Shown piece by piece: positions 8,162 through 17,802 of a stretch of DNA of 64,000 nucleotides. Origin of the DNA: JAWCQZ01 sp038869515 [NCBI: Halobacteria archaeon] (GTDB lineage: Archaea > Halobacteriota > Syntropharchaeia > JACQPP01); the NCBI GenBank assembly GCA_038869515.1, contig JAWCQZ010000003.1:93306-157305 (forward strand), written 5' to 3'. The notes beneath the pieces were generated by a model. That model did not search any database and was not told the DNA's origin. It saw only the letters and a list, made by a program, of their open reading frames with translations. Every line of letters starts with the position of its first letter. The first letter of the stretch is position 1. The position numbers were made by a program, and so were the translations under genes.

Positions 8162-11100
8162 TCAGGGGTCTTTCTTCCACCAGTCTAATGTAAAAATTCT
8201 GCCTCTCTCTCCTTTCAATTTATACTCATTAATGAACTTCAGTCCCTCCTCGACTGCCCTCCGGACATCAGGATAGTCACGGCCAAAATTCTCCTTCTCG
8301 TAATCGAGCATTCTCTGGAGACTCATGTAGGAATGTATGGAGTCGATGTCAGCCTCCAATTCCACGAGACTCCCCACGCCTGGGATTCCTTTGAATTTGA
8401 GCTGATGAAGGTCTGGCAGAGACCTCTTTTGCATGATGCACACAGCGACGTTCTTGACAGCCAACATCTGTTCATGCTCGCCCCACTCTTGCAGTGCTTT
8501 CATTGCATATTCATGGGCTTTTTCAAAATTCCCTTCAGCGAAGAAGAACCAGGCGGCATCGGCAAAGTAAGAATCCCTGCGGATGACGTACTTCTCGAAC
8601 TTTTTAATCACGGCGTCGAAATCGACCATCTTATTGCAATTTTGCATATACCATTGCTTGAGTCTTCGATACGATGAGAGGTCGCGGGGATTCAAAGTCT
8701 CCGACAGCACGCGATCGGTGAACCTGTCGATGGCACTTGGCGGAAAACTCGGCTCGTTTCTGCCCCGACGTTTCGTGCTCGGCCGCGGTCGGCCGGAGAA
8801 TTGACCAACGAACACTGCGTGACGCAAGTCTTCTATTGCCTCATCCATTCCTAAGTCGAGACGGGTCTGCCTGCCTTTGGCTTCCATCGGCAGAGGGACT
8901 CCCCGCAACTGCGGCAAGACTTGCGAGTGGTCATGGACAGTCACCTCAAAATCGGGCAGGGCGCCGCCTTTGGGCGTGACGTCGGCCCCTATGAAATGGC
9001 GGAAAGTCAGACAGCCGAGCAGCTCGCCAGCGGCACCCAGAAAGGCGTCTTTGTCGCGTAAGCCGTTAATAATCGCCCGAACGGCGTCGCTTCGGCAAGG
9101 CCCGCCAGCTTTTATTGCGTCGGCAGCAAGATTGATGGCGAGCTTATCGATTTTGGGTGTGAGGGGATCATACCGACCTGTCACTCCCAATTGCGGTGTG
9201 AATTCTGTTATGCTGAATGCGGACCTCGATATACGAATTGGGAATTTAAGTTTTTGCTTTTCTATTTTCGTGAATTCTGTTTGTGCGGCCTGGTCTCCTA
9301 CCTCTTTCAAGATAATGACAGCGGCCGCAGCATTTGCGCCAGTCAGGATGAATAGAATCTTGCCAGTTTCATCTCGAACAGGGAACTGATAGCTGTTAAG
9401 ATCGATTACATCGAAACCAAAAACCGAAGAGAAGAACCAACCGGTTGCGGCATCAATTGTAATAGCAATAGTCGTCAGGCCTCCCAGAAAGGCGCTTAGG
9501 CAGGCGGGGTTGAAAATGCAATTTCTCAGAGCCTCTATTCCAGGGTAAACAAAGCCGATATTCAGGAGAGAGAGGCCGCTTGTGGAATGTCTCCTTTGGC
9601 CCACATCTCCAACGAAAAACTCCACGCTGTTCACCATCGTCGGCGGCTGGGTCGGGAACGGGAACAGCGTCGTCACCTGGTCCTTCACGATGGTGACCTG
9701 CTGCGAGTAGGTCTGGATTCCGGGGGCGCTCAAAATCAAAAGGTAGGTCCCCGGCGCGATGAGGGACGAGGTCCTGCCGGAGATAATCCTGTCCACGTCC
9801 CCGAGCTGGAACCGCAGGGTCAGACCGCCGCCCCGGACGTCCCTGGGCAGCTGGTCGAGATTGAACTCCCCTTTGGCCGCGGGCGGCGGGAGGAGGGTCG
9901 CGCCCGTCGCTGTGAATGAGCCGGCCGGGAGGTCGAGGGGGCCGATGAATGCGTCGGCGTAGTTCTGCTTTTTCAGGACGAAGGTGTAGCTCCCCGGGCT
10001 CAGGGTGAATGTTGTCTTGGTGACCCCCTTGAACACGCCGTTCGCATATACATCGGCCCCGGCGGGGTTGGAGTTCACCTCGACGGTGGCGAGGCTGGGG
10101 CCCGGTGTCGGGCTCGGTGTCGGAGTCGGCGTAGGAGTTGGCGATGGCGTCGGCCCCGGCGGGACCGCGCTGGTGGAGAACTCCACCCGGTAGCAGGCGC
10201 GGGCGAGGGTGGCAGAGTCCCGGAAGCCGTCCAGGATGCGGTCGAAGATGACCCCGCCGTAGGAGGTGGGGCACTTCCCTTCGGGGAAGACCTGGATGGC
10301 CGAGTCTCCAACGAAGGCGGGAGTCGTCTCGTCGATGAACTCCACGGAGAAATCTGTGAAAGAGTTGATCCGTGGCGGAGAGGGGAAGGAGAAGGTGACC
10401 GATTTCAGGTCGGTGGTGAAGCCGTTGCCGGTGTCGTGGGGGAGGGAGAGTGTGACGGAGTCAGAGGTTGCCAGCACAGAGCCGGTCCCGCTGAGAATCC
10501 TGGCTTTGAGTGTGTAGGTCGACGGGTCGGTTTCATGCATCCGCGAGAAGTAGGAGGTGACACTGTTCACCAGCTTGTCCTCCTTGAAGAGGACCGAGAA
10601 CTTCAACCCGATGGGAAGGGGAGCCAGGGATTCGTGGGGAAGAGCGACTCGCAAGACAAGCTGCCCGCCGTCCACCGCCTGCCGGGGCTCGCCCTCGGCG
10701 AGGAGCCAGAGGCGGGCCCCGTAGAGGCCGGGCTCGGCCAGGAGGGAGCCGGGGACGGTGCAGTCGTGGAGCTGGTTCTCGACCGGCGTGGGGCCGGCGG
10801 AGGCGGGGACCTCGAAGTCGCAGCGGACGGTCCCCGCCGGGCCGGTCCCGTTGAACACATCAACCTCTATCTGGCCGCTCGCGGCCTCTCCCCTCCAGCT
10901 GGTGATGCCGACGGTCAGATTCAGGTCCTTCCCGGCCTCGGGGAGGGCGAGGGACCGGTCGGGGGGCACGTTCCAGGCGACGAGGTGGGGCGAGAATGTG
11001 ATGTTCCGCAGGACCCGCGCGGCCCCCTCGGGGTCCCCCGCGAGGCCCCGGAGGGCGGCGAGTTTCGCGTTGTGGCTGGCGTTGTAGAGGTCGGCGTAGT

Positions 11101-13105
11101 TGAACTGGCCGGAGCGGGAGGCGAGCTGGAAGGAGAGGTCCGAGAGTTGCGAGGCCCTGTCGCGGATGGAGGCGAAGTCAGAGTCCGCCGTGGCTCCGGC
11201 TGCGGCGGATACGAGTTCCGACCGGAGGGTGACGGCCTGCGCGTTCAAGGCCGCCAGTTCTGGGTCGGCTGTAGCCACTACCTGCAGGTCGGGCGCGATG
11301 AGGATACCGGGTCTGGGGGGGAATCCCTCCGCTCCTGCGAACGGGAAAAGCCCGCTCCAGCCAATCCACTTCAATCGCACTCCATCAAAGTTCCCCAACT
11401 CCACGGGCGCCATGATGAAGTTCAAGACATTCGTGGTGGCCTCCCTATCGAGAACCACCTGCCCATCGCTGAGGCGCGTCACCCGAAGGCGGATTGCAAG
11501 ATCGAAGTTGTTCGGGTCGGAGCCGGTAAGGGAGCCGCTTATCAGGTTGTACCTGAAGCCTCCCCCCTCCTTGATCCGGGCGAGGATGTTCGGAGGTTCC
11601 AGAGGCGCCACCTCGACTGTGCATTGGATGGTCTGCACGGTGGGGAAGGTGAGGGTGTATGGGCAGTTCGAGGGTCGTAGAGGGGAGACGACCACCATCT
11701 CGAAGGGGCTCTTCGTCCGTCCGAGAGTCTTGTTCACGAAGACCGCGTTCTCCAGCCCCTTGAAGGAGGCGAGCCCGTAGCCCTGGGCGGCCCCGAAGTG
11801 CTTCTCCCCCGCGAAAGCGTAGGCCTCGCTCAGGTTCATCCCGCCGAGGAGGGCCGCGTTGTTCGTTATGAACTGCCGGAGCTGGAGGAGGTCGGCGTCG
11901 GTGAACCCCTCGGCGCGGAGGATGTCCTGGAGTTCCGAAGGCAGCCCCTGCGAGGCGATCTGGTTCACCCGCGACTGGACCTCGCTCTGGGGAACCGAGA
12001 CGTTCAGCAACTCCAACAGCCGGGCCAGGAGTCCGCCCTCCCGGGCCGTCGAGCCGGAGAGGTTCGCCAGGGCCGCGGCAGCGGACTCCAGTTGCCCGCG
12101 GACCTGCGGGAGTTGGGCGTCCATCTGGGCGGGGTTCCCCGCCGCCCCGGCCGCTGCGGCCGAGTCGAGACTTTCGGCGGCCGGAACGAGGCCCGGAGTC
12201 AGGGCCGCGAGGGCGGCGCGGGCCGAGGTGGTGTTGTTGAAGGTGCCGCCGAGAGCGCTCAATGTCTCCGCGACCTCGGGGGAGACGGGCTGCGCGAACG
12301 ACTGGGTGGCCTCGACGCGGGTTTCGTAGGTGGCCGTGGTGGTTTTGGAGAGGTTCACGAAGTCGTCCGCGGGGTCGGTGACGGCGGGCAGGGTCCCCCG
12401 GAACGTCAGGGTCGTGGAGGTCCCCGACGGGAACCGGGGGATGAGAATGGAGTCGGTCGCCCCATCGTAGGATAGATTCGCGGTCGCGTAGGCCCCGGGG
12501 AGCGTGGCGGAAATCAAGGAGGGGTTCACGAAGGCGTCGGGCAGCAGGTCGGCGACGGTCACGTTGCCCGCGTCCGGTCCCCGGTTCTCGATGGTGACGT
12601 TGAACTCCAGCTGGTTCGGGACCCCGAAGAAGAGCTGCTTGAGGTTGGCAAGGTGGCGGGCCGCCGTCGCATCGGAGATGCGTCCCTGGCTCCGCAGCTC
12701 CTCGATTTTTTCCTGGTAGGTGATTGATTTCCACCCCTCCGAGAGGGCCAGCCTGGGCTGGGCGGTTACGGAGTAGGTCGCCACGACGCTCTCCCCCGGA
12801 GGCAGGTCCGCGAAGACAGGCGAGGTCAGGTTCGTGCCTGTGAGGTTCGTCAAGTCGATGCGAACGCTCTGCAATTCCTTATCCTCAGTGTTGTTGGCGA
12901 TGATTTTGCCCGTAGTGGTTGCGCTCTTCAGGTTGCCCCTCTCATCGTAGACCGCCACTTGTCTCTCCTCCGCCCGCACCTCCACGAAGTTCGTCCCGGC
13001 GGCCCGGTGGTCGGCCAGGGCGGACGGCGGGACCAGGGCGGTCAGGAAGAGCACCGCGAACACGACAGCCCCGATTCGCATCGGGAGCGGCTTGCGGTGG
13101 TTCAT
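8162..13105 (-). CDS. Giant secreted multidomain protein with PEGA domain and possible PD-(D/E)XK C-terminus
   Basis: The 1647-residue protein begins MNHRKPLPMRIGAVVFAVLF, a signal peptide. The start overlaps the stop of the upstream gene as ATGA; the open frame extends further upstream but lacks a signal. The N-terminal half holds DUF11/CARDB-like beta domains and an alanine-rich helical part (residues about 330-450). Residues about 600-980 include the module duplicated at 7140-7975. A Ser/Thr/Pro linker and a PEGA domain (VEVNSNPAGADVYANG) follow at about 985-1065. Past about residue 1170 the DNA becomes AT-richer. Two hydrophobic stretches precede LPDFEV (Asp1385) and MEAKG (Glu1408, Lys1410), a spacing seen in PD-(D/E)XK nucleases, then a TPR-like helical end. 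Nuclease activity is inference. Confidence 0.8.
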   Translation of the reverse strand: MNHRKPLPMRIGAVVFAVLFLTALVPPSALADHRAAGTNFVEVRAEERQVAVYDERGNLKSATTTGKIIANNTEDKELQSVRIDLTNLTGTNLTSPVFADLPPGESVVATYSVTAQPRLALSEGWKSITYQEKIEELRSQGRISDATAARHLANLKQLFFGVPNQLEFNVTIENRGPDAGNVTVADLLPDAFVNPSLISATLPGAYATANLSYDGATDSILIPRFPSGTSTTLTFRGTLPAVTDPADDFVNLSKTTTATYETRVEATQSFAQPVSPEVAETLSALGGTFNNTTSARAALAALTPGLVPAAESLDSAAAAGAAGNPAQMDAQLPQVRGQLESAAAALANLSGSTAREGGLLARLLELLNVSVPQSEVQSRVNQIASQGLPSELQDILRAEGFTDADLLQLRQFITNNAALLGGMNLSEAYAFAGEKHFGAAQGYGLASFKGLENAVFVNKTLGRTKSPFEMVVVSPLRPSNCPYTLTFPTVQTIQCTVEVAPLEPPNILARIKEGGGFRYNLISGSLTGSDPNNFDLAIRLRVTRLSDGQVVLDREATTNVLNFIMAPVELGNFDGVRLKWIGWSGLFPFAGAEGFPPRPGILIAPDLQVVATADPELAALNAQAVTLRSELVSAAAGATADSDFASIRDRASQLSDLSFQLASRSGQFNYADLYNASHNAKLAALRGLAGDPEGAARVLRNITFSPHLVAWNVPPDRSLALPEAGKDLNLTVGITSWRGEAASGQIEVDVFNGTGPAGTVRCDFEVPASAGPTPVENQLHDCTVPGSLLAEPGLYGARLWLLAEGEPRQAVDGGQLVLRVALPHESLAPLPIGLKFSVLFKEDKLVNSVTSYFSRMHETDPSTYTLKARILSGTGSVLATSDSVTLSLPHDTGNGFTTDLKSVTFSFPSPPRINSFTDFSVEFIDETTPAFVGDSAIQVFPEGKCPTSYGGVIFDRILDGFRDSATLARACYRVEFSTSAVPPGPTPSPTPTPTPTPSPTPGPSLATVEVNSNPAGADVYANGVFKGVTKTTFTLSPGSYTFVLKKQNYADAFIGPLDLPAGSFTATGATLLPPPAAKGEFNLDQLPRDVRGGGLTLRFQLGDVDRIISGRTSSLIAPGTYLLILSAPGIQTYSQQVTIVKDQVTTLFPFPTQPPTMVNSVEFFVGDVGQRRHSTSGLSLLNIGFVYPGIEALRNCIFNPACLSAFLGGLTTIAITIDAATGWFFSSVFGFDVIDLNSYQFPVRDETGKILFILTGANAAAAVIILKEVGDQAAQTEFTKIEKQKLKFPIRISRSAFSITEFTPQLGVTGRYDPLTPKIDKLAINLAADAIKAGGPCRSDAVRAIINGLRDKDAFLGAAGELLGCLTFRHFIGADVTPKGGALPDFEVTVHDHSQVLPQLRGVPLPMEAKGRQTRLDLGMDEAIEDLRHAVFVGQFSGRPRPSTKRRGRNEPSFPPSAIDRFTDRVLSETLNPRDLSSYRRLKQWYMQNCNKMVDFDAVIKKFEKYVIRRDSYFADAAWFFFAEGNFEKAHEYAMKALQEWGEHEQMLAVKNVAVCIMQKRSLPDLHQLKFKGIPGVGSLVELEADIDSIHSYMSLQRMLDYEKENFGRDYPDVRRAVEEGLKFINEYKLKGERGRIFTLDWWKKDP

Positions 13106-15393
13106 GGCCCGCCTCCCTGGCCGTTCCCCTTTCCATTCCCGTTGCCCTTGCCGTTCCCGTTCCCCCCGCCGTTCCCGTTGTTTCCACCTTGTCCAGGCCG
13201 CTCGCACGCCCCGGTGTCGCTGTGCTTCAGCCACCCGGGCGGGCAGTCGGGCCTGCCACCGCCTACGTTGTTCGGGATGAAGAACTGGCCGCACTTCTTG
13301 GCCTTCCCCTTCGCCTCGCCCTTGCCCTTCCCGGGGTGGTCCTGGGGGTCGACGCAGACGGCCCCCGGCGGGAGCTGGACGCTCAGGGTGGCGCCCCCTG
13401 AGAAGAGGTGGGCCACGCCCTGGCTGTCGAGGGCGGTGACGGTGGTGTTGAGGAAGTAGTCGGCCGCCTCGGAGGCGGGGACGTCAACCGAGTAGGCGAA
13501 GGAAGCAGCCCCCTCGGAGGGAAGGGAGGCGAAGGTGGCGTTCAGGGCCCCCTCCTTCAGCACGAACCCGGCCGGGAGAGCCATCGTGGCCTGGAGGCCG
13601 AAGAGGTCCGACGCGCCGGTGTTGCGCAGGGTGACGTTGACCTGGACGTTCTTGTCCTGGTCGCCGTGGGCGTTCTGCCGTGCGGTGACGTGGGGCGGGC
13701 TGAACTTGGTCTCGACTTGGAGTTGGGCCTCCGCGCCTTGGGCGCTGGGGGCCCAGTCGATGGCCTGGATGGTCAGGTTCAGCCACGCCTGCGGGCTGCG
13801 GCCCGACTGCCAGGAGGTGCCCGTGTCGGGGGCGAAGAGGACGGACGAGCCGTTCCCGTAGATGGAGGCGGAGAGGGCGGGGAGCTGTTGCTGCCAGAAG
13901 GGCACCCCGAGGCGGAGGCCGGGGAGGACGCCGTCCGCGAGGCGGGCCAGAACGCTGGCCCGGGTCGCCTCGGTCCGCACGAACCAGGAGGTCGCCTCCA
14001 ACCGCTGGTCCACGAAGCCGTGGGTGATGTTGTGGTCCACGAGGACCTCCACGGGGCGGATTTCGAACCGATTACCCATGGGCAGGGAGCCGCGGTAGTT
14101 GACCCCGAGGACGGTCCCGAGGTCGGGGGCGTACTTGAGGCCGAAGCCGCTGACGATGAGGCCGCGGCCCACGGGGGAACCCGCCTTGACGAGGGCCTGG
14201 ACCTCGGCGGTCTCGGCGGCTGTGAACTGCTCCTCCGACTCTGTGTTGGAGCCGGTGTTGGCGAGCCAGAGGACGTTGTAGAAGCGGGTCCTCAACTCAT
14301 TGAAGAAGTCGGCCTTGGTGGAGACGCTGACGAGGTAGATGTCGGGCCTGGCCTGGGACACGGCGTCCACGAACTGGGCGTTGGCGGAATCGGTTTGGAA
14401 GGCGAGGACGAGGTGGGTGAGGATGGGGATTCGCAGGGTCTCTTCGAGGGTGAGGACCTCGGTGGTGCGCTCCCGCCTCTCGTCGAGGAGGGTGATGAAG
14501 AGGTCGTTCCCGTCAACGCCCGTGACTGTGGCCCCGGAGATGGCGGCGTCGGACACGGAGGCGGCGGTCCATGCGATGGGGAGGACCAGAGCCCCCTCCC
14601 GGGCGATGGTTCCGTTGGTGACCCGGAGGTGGACCTGGAACGCGAGGGTGATGTTGGAACCGGCGGCCAGGGTGCCCGACCAGCGGAGGGTGTTCGCGGC
14701 CGGGTCGTAGGTCAGCCCGGGGGTGCGGGGCTCGACGGTGAACGTGCAGCAGAGGGTGAGGTTCGCCGGGAGGGGGAGGTTGGCGCTCCCGGTGAGAGCG
14801 GTGCCGGAGGGGTTCCGGAGGAGGAAGCGGAGTTCGAGGGTTTCGTCGTAGGAGAACCGGAGCCCCCGGGGCAGGCTGGTGTTGGACTCCAGGGCGAGGC
14901 TCCCCCGCGGGCCCCGGGTTTCGGTGTAGGACTTCGAGTTGCTGCCGGGCTGAAGGGTGGCGAACGCGACCGGGGAGGTTAGGGAGGTGAAGGCGGCGTT
15001 CTCCAGGGTGACGGTGAAGCCCGACCGGCCCGCGTAGGCCTCCCGGTTCTCGACGACCAGCTCGCCGGTCCGGGAGGCGCGGCTGAGGTCGCGGACTCCG
15101 GCGCCGTTGAAGACGCCGGTGACCGTCTCGTCGAGGAGGGTGGCGACGTGGAGGGGCTTGAGGACCCCGACGTTCTGCAGGGTGGAGTCCTGGAGGAGGG
15201 CTGTGGAGTTGGTGAGGTAGGCCACCCGCTCCACGAACAGTTTGGCGAGGTCGCTCAGGACCGAAGTGATGCGGAGGTCGGAGAAAGATTGAGTTTGATT
15301 TACGACGGGGACGTTGGGCTGGGCGGAGGCGGCGGTTGCCAACGCTCCAAGAAAGAGCAGAATCGCTATGGAACCGCCCGGCAACCTCCTCAT
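13102..15393 (-). CDS. Large secreted protein with beta domains and Gly/Asn-rich C-terminus
   Basis: The 763-residue protein starts with a signal peptide (GGSIAILLFLGALATAASAQ). It contains several CARDB/DUF11-like stretches (for example VQVNVTLRNTGASDLFG), a central alpha/beta part (YLVSVSTKADFFNELRTRFYNVLWLAN) that resembles a class I glutamine-amidotransferase or ThuA-like fold, and a cysteine-bearing end followed by a low-complexity Gly/Asn/Lys tail of about 40 residues. No membrane anchor is seen after the tail, so it may be released or bound to the next gene product. It overlaps the giant gene by four bases (ATGA), so the two probably act together at the cell surface. A CGAATATAC box lies about 30 bases upstream. 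Confidence 0.8.
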   Translation of the reverse strand: MRRLPGGSIAILLFLGALATAASAQPNVPVVNQTQSFSDLRITSVLSDLAKLFVERVAYLTNSTALLQDSTLQNVGVLKPLHVATLLDETVTGVFNGAGVRDLSRASRTGELVVENREAYAGRSGFTVTLENAAFTSLTSPVAFATLQPGSNSKSYTETRGPRGSLALESNTSLPRGLRFSYDETLELRFLLRNPSGTALTGSANLPLPANLTLCCTFTVEPRTPGLTYDPAANTLRWSGTLAAGSNITLAFQVHLRVTNGTIAREGALVLPIAWTAASVSDAAISGATVTGVDGNDLFITLLDERRERTTEVLTLEETLRIPILTHLVLAFQTDSANAQFVDAVSQARPDIYLVSVSTKADFFNELRTRFYNVLWLANTGSNTESEEQFTAAETAEVQALVKAGSPVGRGLIVSGFGLKYAPDLGTVLGVNYRGSLPMGNRFEIRPVEVLVDHNITHGFVDQRLEATSWFVRTEATRASVLARLADGVLPGLRLGVPFWQQQLPALSASIYGNGSSVLFAPDTGTSWQSGRSPQAWLNLTIQAIDWAPSAQGAEAQLQVETKFSPPHVTARQNAHGDQDKNVQVNVTLRNTGASDLFGLQATMALPAGFVLKEGALNATFASLPSEGAASFAYSVDVPASEAADYFLNTTVTALDSQGVAHLFSGGATLSVQLPPGAVCVDPQDHPGKGKGEAKGKAKKCGQFFIPNNVGGGRPDCPPGWLKHSDTGACERPGQGGNNGNGGGNGNGKGNGNGKGNGQGGGP

Positions 15394-15574
15394 CTAAGGG
15401 ATGCAAGCGCGGGGGGGGTGCGTATATTCGTGACTGGTCGGTAACTCAGTGACTTCCGGCCCGCCAACCATTCTGACGATTTCGAAATCGTAGGAGTAAC
15501 TCAGTCGCAGGGCATGTTTTTGGGCCCTTTGCGCTTGGGAAAGATATTGAACTCGGCTGTCCCGCCCTTCTTCG

Positions 15575-15910
15575 ATGCCCGACGGCGCCCGCACCATGGA
15601 GCACCTCGCCAACGAGCGGACCTTCCTCTCCTGGATTCGGACCGGCGTAGCCTTCATCGGGGTCGGGTTCGTTGTCGCACGATTCGGTGGACCCCTCGCG
15701 GGCAGCATCCCGAAGGGCGCCCTCGCCCTCGGGCTCGCGACCATCGGAGTCGGGGCCCTCCTCACTCTCTACGCCGCGATGGAATACAAGGGGACCGCGA
15801 CCGCCATCGAGACCGGCATCTTCCGCCCCCGGACCCTCGTCCTCTACGCCGTGAGCGGGGCGACGGTCGTCCTCGGGGTGATGGCGGCGGCGATTCTCTT
15901 TTTGACCTAG
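15575..15910 (+). CDS. DUF202 family membrane protein
   Basis: The 111-residue protein starts with the DUF202 signature MEHLANERTFLSWIRTG and has three membrane helices (GVAFIGVGFVVARF, ALALGLATIGVGALLTLYA, LVLYAVSGATVVLGVMAAAI). Function is not established for the family. An AAGATATTG box lies about 27 bases upstream. Its stop codon overlaps that of the convergent AbrB-PhoU gene in the tetranucleotide CTAG. Confidence 0.88.
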   Translation: MPDGARTMEHLANERTFLSWIRTGVAFIGVGFVVARFGGPLAGSIPKGALALGLATIGVGALLTLYAAMEYKGTATAIETGIFRPRTLVLYAVSGATVVLGVMAAAILFLT

Positions 15911-16959
15911 GAGGCCACAGGCGCCCCGGGCGCCCGCGCGCTCATGTTGAGCACAATCTCCCCGATGTCGGCCGAGATGCCTGCGGTTCGCCGGATGCTC
16001 TCCAGGATGGCGGCGAGGGCGGTCTGGGCGGGGGCGGGGAGCCGGCTGCGGCGGAGCTTCTCCTCGAGAACGGACGCCTCCCGCTGGTGGGCCTTCGCCT
16101 CCGAGATGCGTTTGTTGGCGGCCTGGGGGTCCCGGGCCGAGAGCGCTTCGAGGGTCTCCTCGAAAACCTTCAGACACTTCTCCCCCAGGGCCGCCACCTC
16201 CTCCACCAGGGGCGATTCGTGCCCCGCCAGGGCCGGGACGTGGCGGGCCACGTTCTCGGCGTGGTCCCCGATGCGCTCGATGGAGCGGACGATGACCCGG
16301 TAGCCCATGCAGTCGAGGGACGACGCGATGCCCGCCCGGCGCATGAAATTCACATTCCGAAGGGCCTCCTTCAACTGCCGGATGACTAGGAGGCAGAACT
16401 TGTCCGCCTCGTGGTCCCGCTGGACCACCTCCTGGGCGAGGTTGGCGTCGCCAGCCCGGAGGGCCTGGAGGGCGTCGCGGTGCATGGAGCGCACGATGAC
16501 CGACATCCGGTGGAGGGCGCGGTCGAGGGGCAGCTCCTCATGGCTCACGAGGTTCTGGAAGGTGATGGACTGGCTCGTCTCCTCGACGACCTCCATGCCC
16601 ACGAGCTTCTCCCGGACCCTCCCCTTCAGTTGCCGCAAGGTCTCAAGAGGGATTCCCCTGGGGAAGGCGACGCGAACCGTGTCGTAGCCCAGGAGGTAGT
16701 GGGCCACGAGGACCCGAAAGAGGGCCTCCGCCTGGGAGGCGTCGGGAAGGGCGAGGTTCGCCGGCGGAAGGGGTGTCCCGGGATTTCCGGGGCGGGGGGC
16801 CAGGAGGATGGTCCGGTCGGGCTGGAGGGCTAGGCCGACCTCGTCCCCCGGCTTCAGGCCCATCTCCTTAGCCCACTCGGAGGGGATGGAAACGGTGAGG
16901 GTCGCCCGGCCGGTGACTTGGAGGCGCCGGCGGGTTTCGCGGGGGGCTTCTGCAGGCAT
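15907..16959 (-). CDS. AbrB-PhoU phosphate-uptake regulator
   Basis: The 350-residue protein joins an N-terminal SpoVT/AbrB swapped-hairpin DNA-binding domain (RRLQVTGRATLTVSIPSEWAKEMGLKPGDEV) to two PhoU-type helical domains (around EVVQRDHEADKFCLLVIRQLKEAL and RIGDHAENVARHV). This layout is typical of archaeal regulators of phosphate transport. It is divergent from two small genes and lies 4 kb from pstSCAB-phoU, so control of that system is likely. The intergenic region holds back-to-back AT-rich boxes near 16980-17012. Confidence 0.9.
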   Translation of the reverse strand: MPAEAPRETRRRLQVTGRATLTVSIPSEWAKEMGLKPGDEVGLALQPDRTILLAPRPGNPGTPLPPANLALPDASQAEALFRVLVAHYLLGYDTVRVAFPRGIPLETLRQLKGRVREKLVGMEVVEETSQSITFQNLVSHEELPLDRALHRMSVIVRSMHRDALQALRAGDANLAQEVVQRDHEADKFCLLVIRQLKEALRNVNFMRRAGIASSLDCMGYRVIVRSIERIGDHAENVARHVPALAGHESPLVEEVAALGEKCLKVFEETLEALSARDPQAANKRISEAKAHQREASVLEEKLRRSRLPAPAQTALAAILESIRRTAGISADIGEIVLNMSARAPGAPVAS

Positions 16960-17031
16960 TTACTTACTGGCCATCATTGGTAATTAGATAATGTGAGAAT
17001 CTACTTATAATTTTCGGTAGCGGTTGCATCC

Positions 17032-17220
17032 ATGGACAACGCCCGGAACAGCAGAGCAGCGGCCCGGGAAGAGCCGGTCTGCGACGACTGCCGGCGGCCC
17101 ATCCGCGGACCCGCCAAGGTCCGGGACGAGATGGGGGACCTGGTCCTCTCCCACGTCCGTTGCTCAACGTTCCCCATCGGATTCGCCCCGGCGGGGAGGT
17201 TTTCCCCCGCCTCCCCATGA
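17032..17220 (+). CDS. Small CxxC protein
   Basis: A 62-residue product with one CDDC knuckle near residue 17 and a further cysteine in SHVRCSTF, which could bind zinc or a metal. An ACTTATAATT box about 25 bases upstream supports the ATG. Its stop overlaps the next gene as ATGA, so the pair is probably one unit. The family is unknown. Confidence 0.55.
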   Translation: MDNARNSRAAAREEPVCDDCRRPIRGPAKVRDEMGDLVLSHVRCSTFPIGFAPAGRFSPASP

Positions 17221-17399
17221 ACGCCCGAATCGGAGACCGCCTCTGGATTGCCGCGTGGGCGGTCCTTCTGGCTACCGTCCTTTCGGTCGCCGCCGCGGTC
17301 GGCCTTCTCTTCTGGGCCCGGGAGGCTCTGGGGCGGGGCCCGGAACCGCGGACCCGGGGGGAGAAAGGGGAGCTCTTGAAAGCCCGCTCTCCGCATTGA
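17217..17399 (+). CDS. Small single-pass membrane protein
   Basis: The 60-residue product has one strong membrane helix (LWIAAWAVLLATVLSVAAAVGLL is its core, about residues 9-31) and a charged C-terminal tail. The ATG overlaps the stop of the preceding CxxC gene as ATGA; a longer frame starting at 17160 would overlap that gene heavily and is less likely. Function is unknown. Confidence 0.55.
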   Translation: MNARIGDRLWIAAWAVLLATVLSVAAAVGLLFWAREALGRGPEPRTRGEKGELLKARSPH

Positions 17400-17802
17400 A
17401 GGGGCTCTTCTCGGCCGGTCCGTGGATGGATGGCCTTCTGCCGGGAGTGCGCCCAAATCGCGGGTAGCTTCGCGGCCCGCGTTCTCATTCTTCCCGTTGC
17501 AGGACCGGGGGGGCCAAACCGCCGAGGGGTTCGGGCCAGCAATCGGCCCCGAACGCCCTTCGGCCAGGGATAATGCGTACCGAACGGCGGCCCTTGTGGG
17601 CATGGCCATCCTCAAGAGAGATTCGCGCCTCCCGGTTCCCGGATACGTAGCGAAGGGACACGGCATTGCGCGCCGGGACCGGCAATTGCGCACCTTAGCC
17701 AATCCATTTCCAAACCCTCCGGGTAGGGCTTCCCATGTTCGACCGACCCCGCCCCTCCTCCGCGGCGCGGCCCCGGCCGAATCAACCACGCAGGAGGGAA
17801 GC
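17400..17802 (+). other. Long untranslated region ahead of the S-layer-like gene
   Basis: About 400 bases without a convincing gene. An open frame continues upstream from the S-layer-like gene, but its translation is arginine/proline-rich and lacks a signal peptide, so it is not coding. No clear TATA box was found. A strong ribosome-binding site (AGGAGGG) lies at its right end, nine bases before ATG 17803, so this message is leadered. A long 5' leader on an abundant surface protein is plausible. Confidence 0.4.

Noticed and set aside
13106-13294. Upstream extension of the giant surface protein
   Set aside because: It is Arg/Gln-rich, overlaps the preceding gene in another frame and would bury the signal peptide.
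17422-17802. N-terminal extension of the S-layer-like protein
   Set aside because: The extended start lacks a signal peptide, while ATG 17803 has a strong ribosome-binding site and signal peptide.
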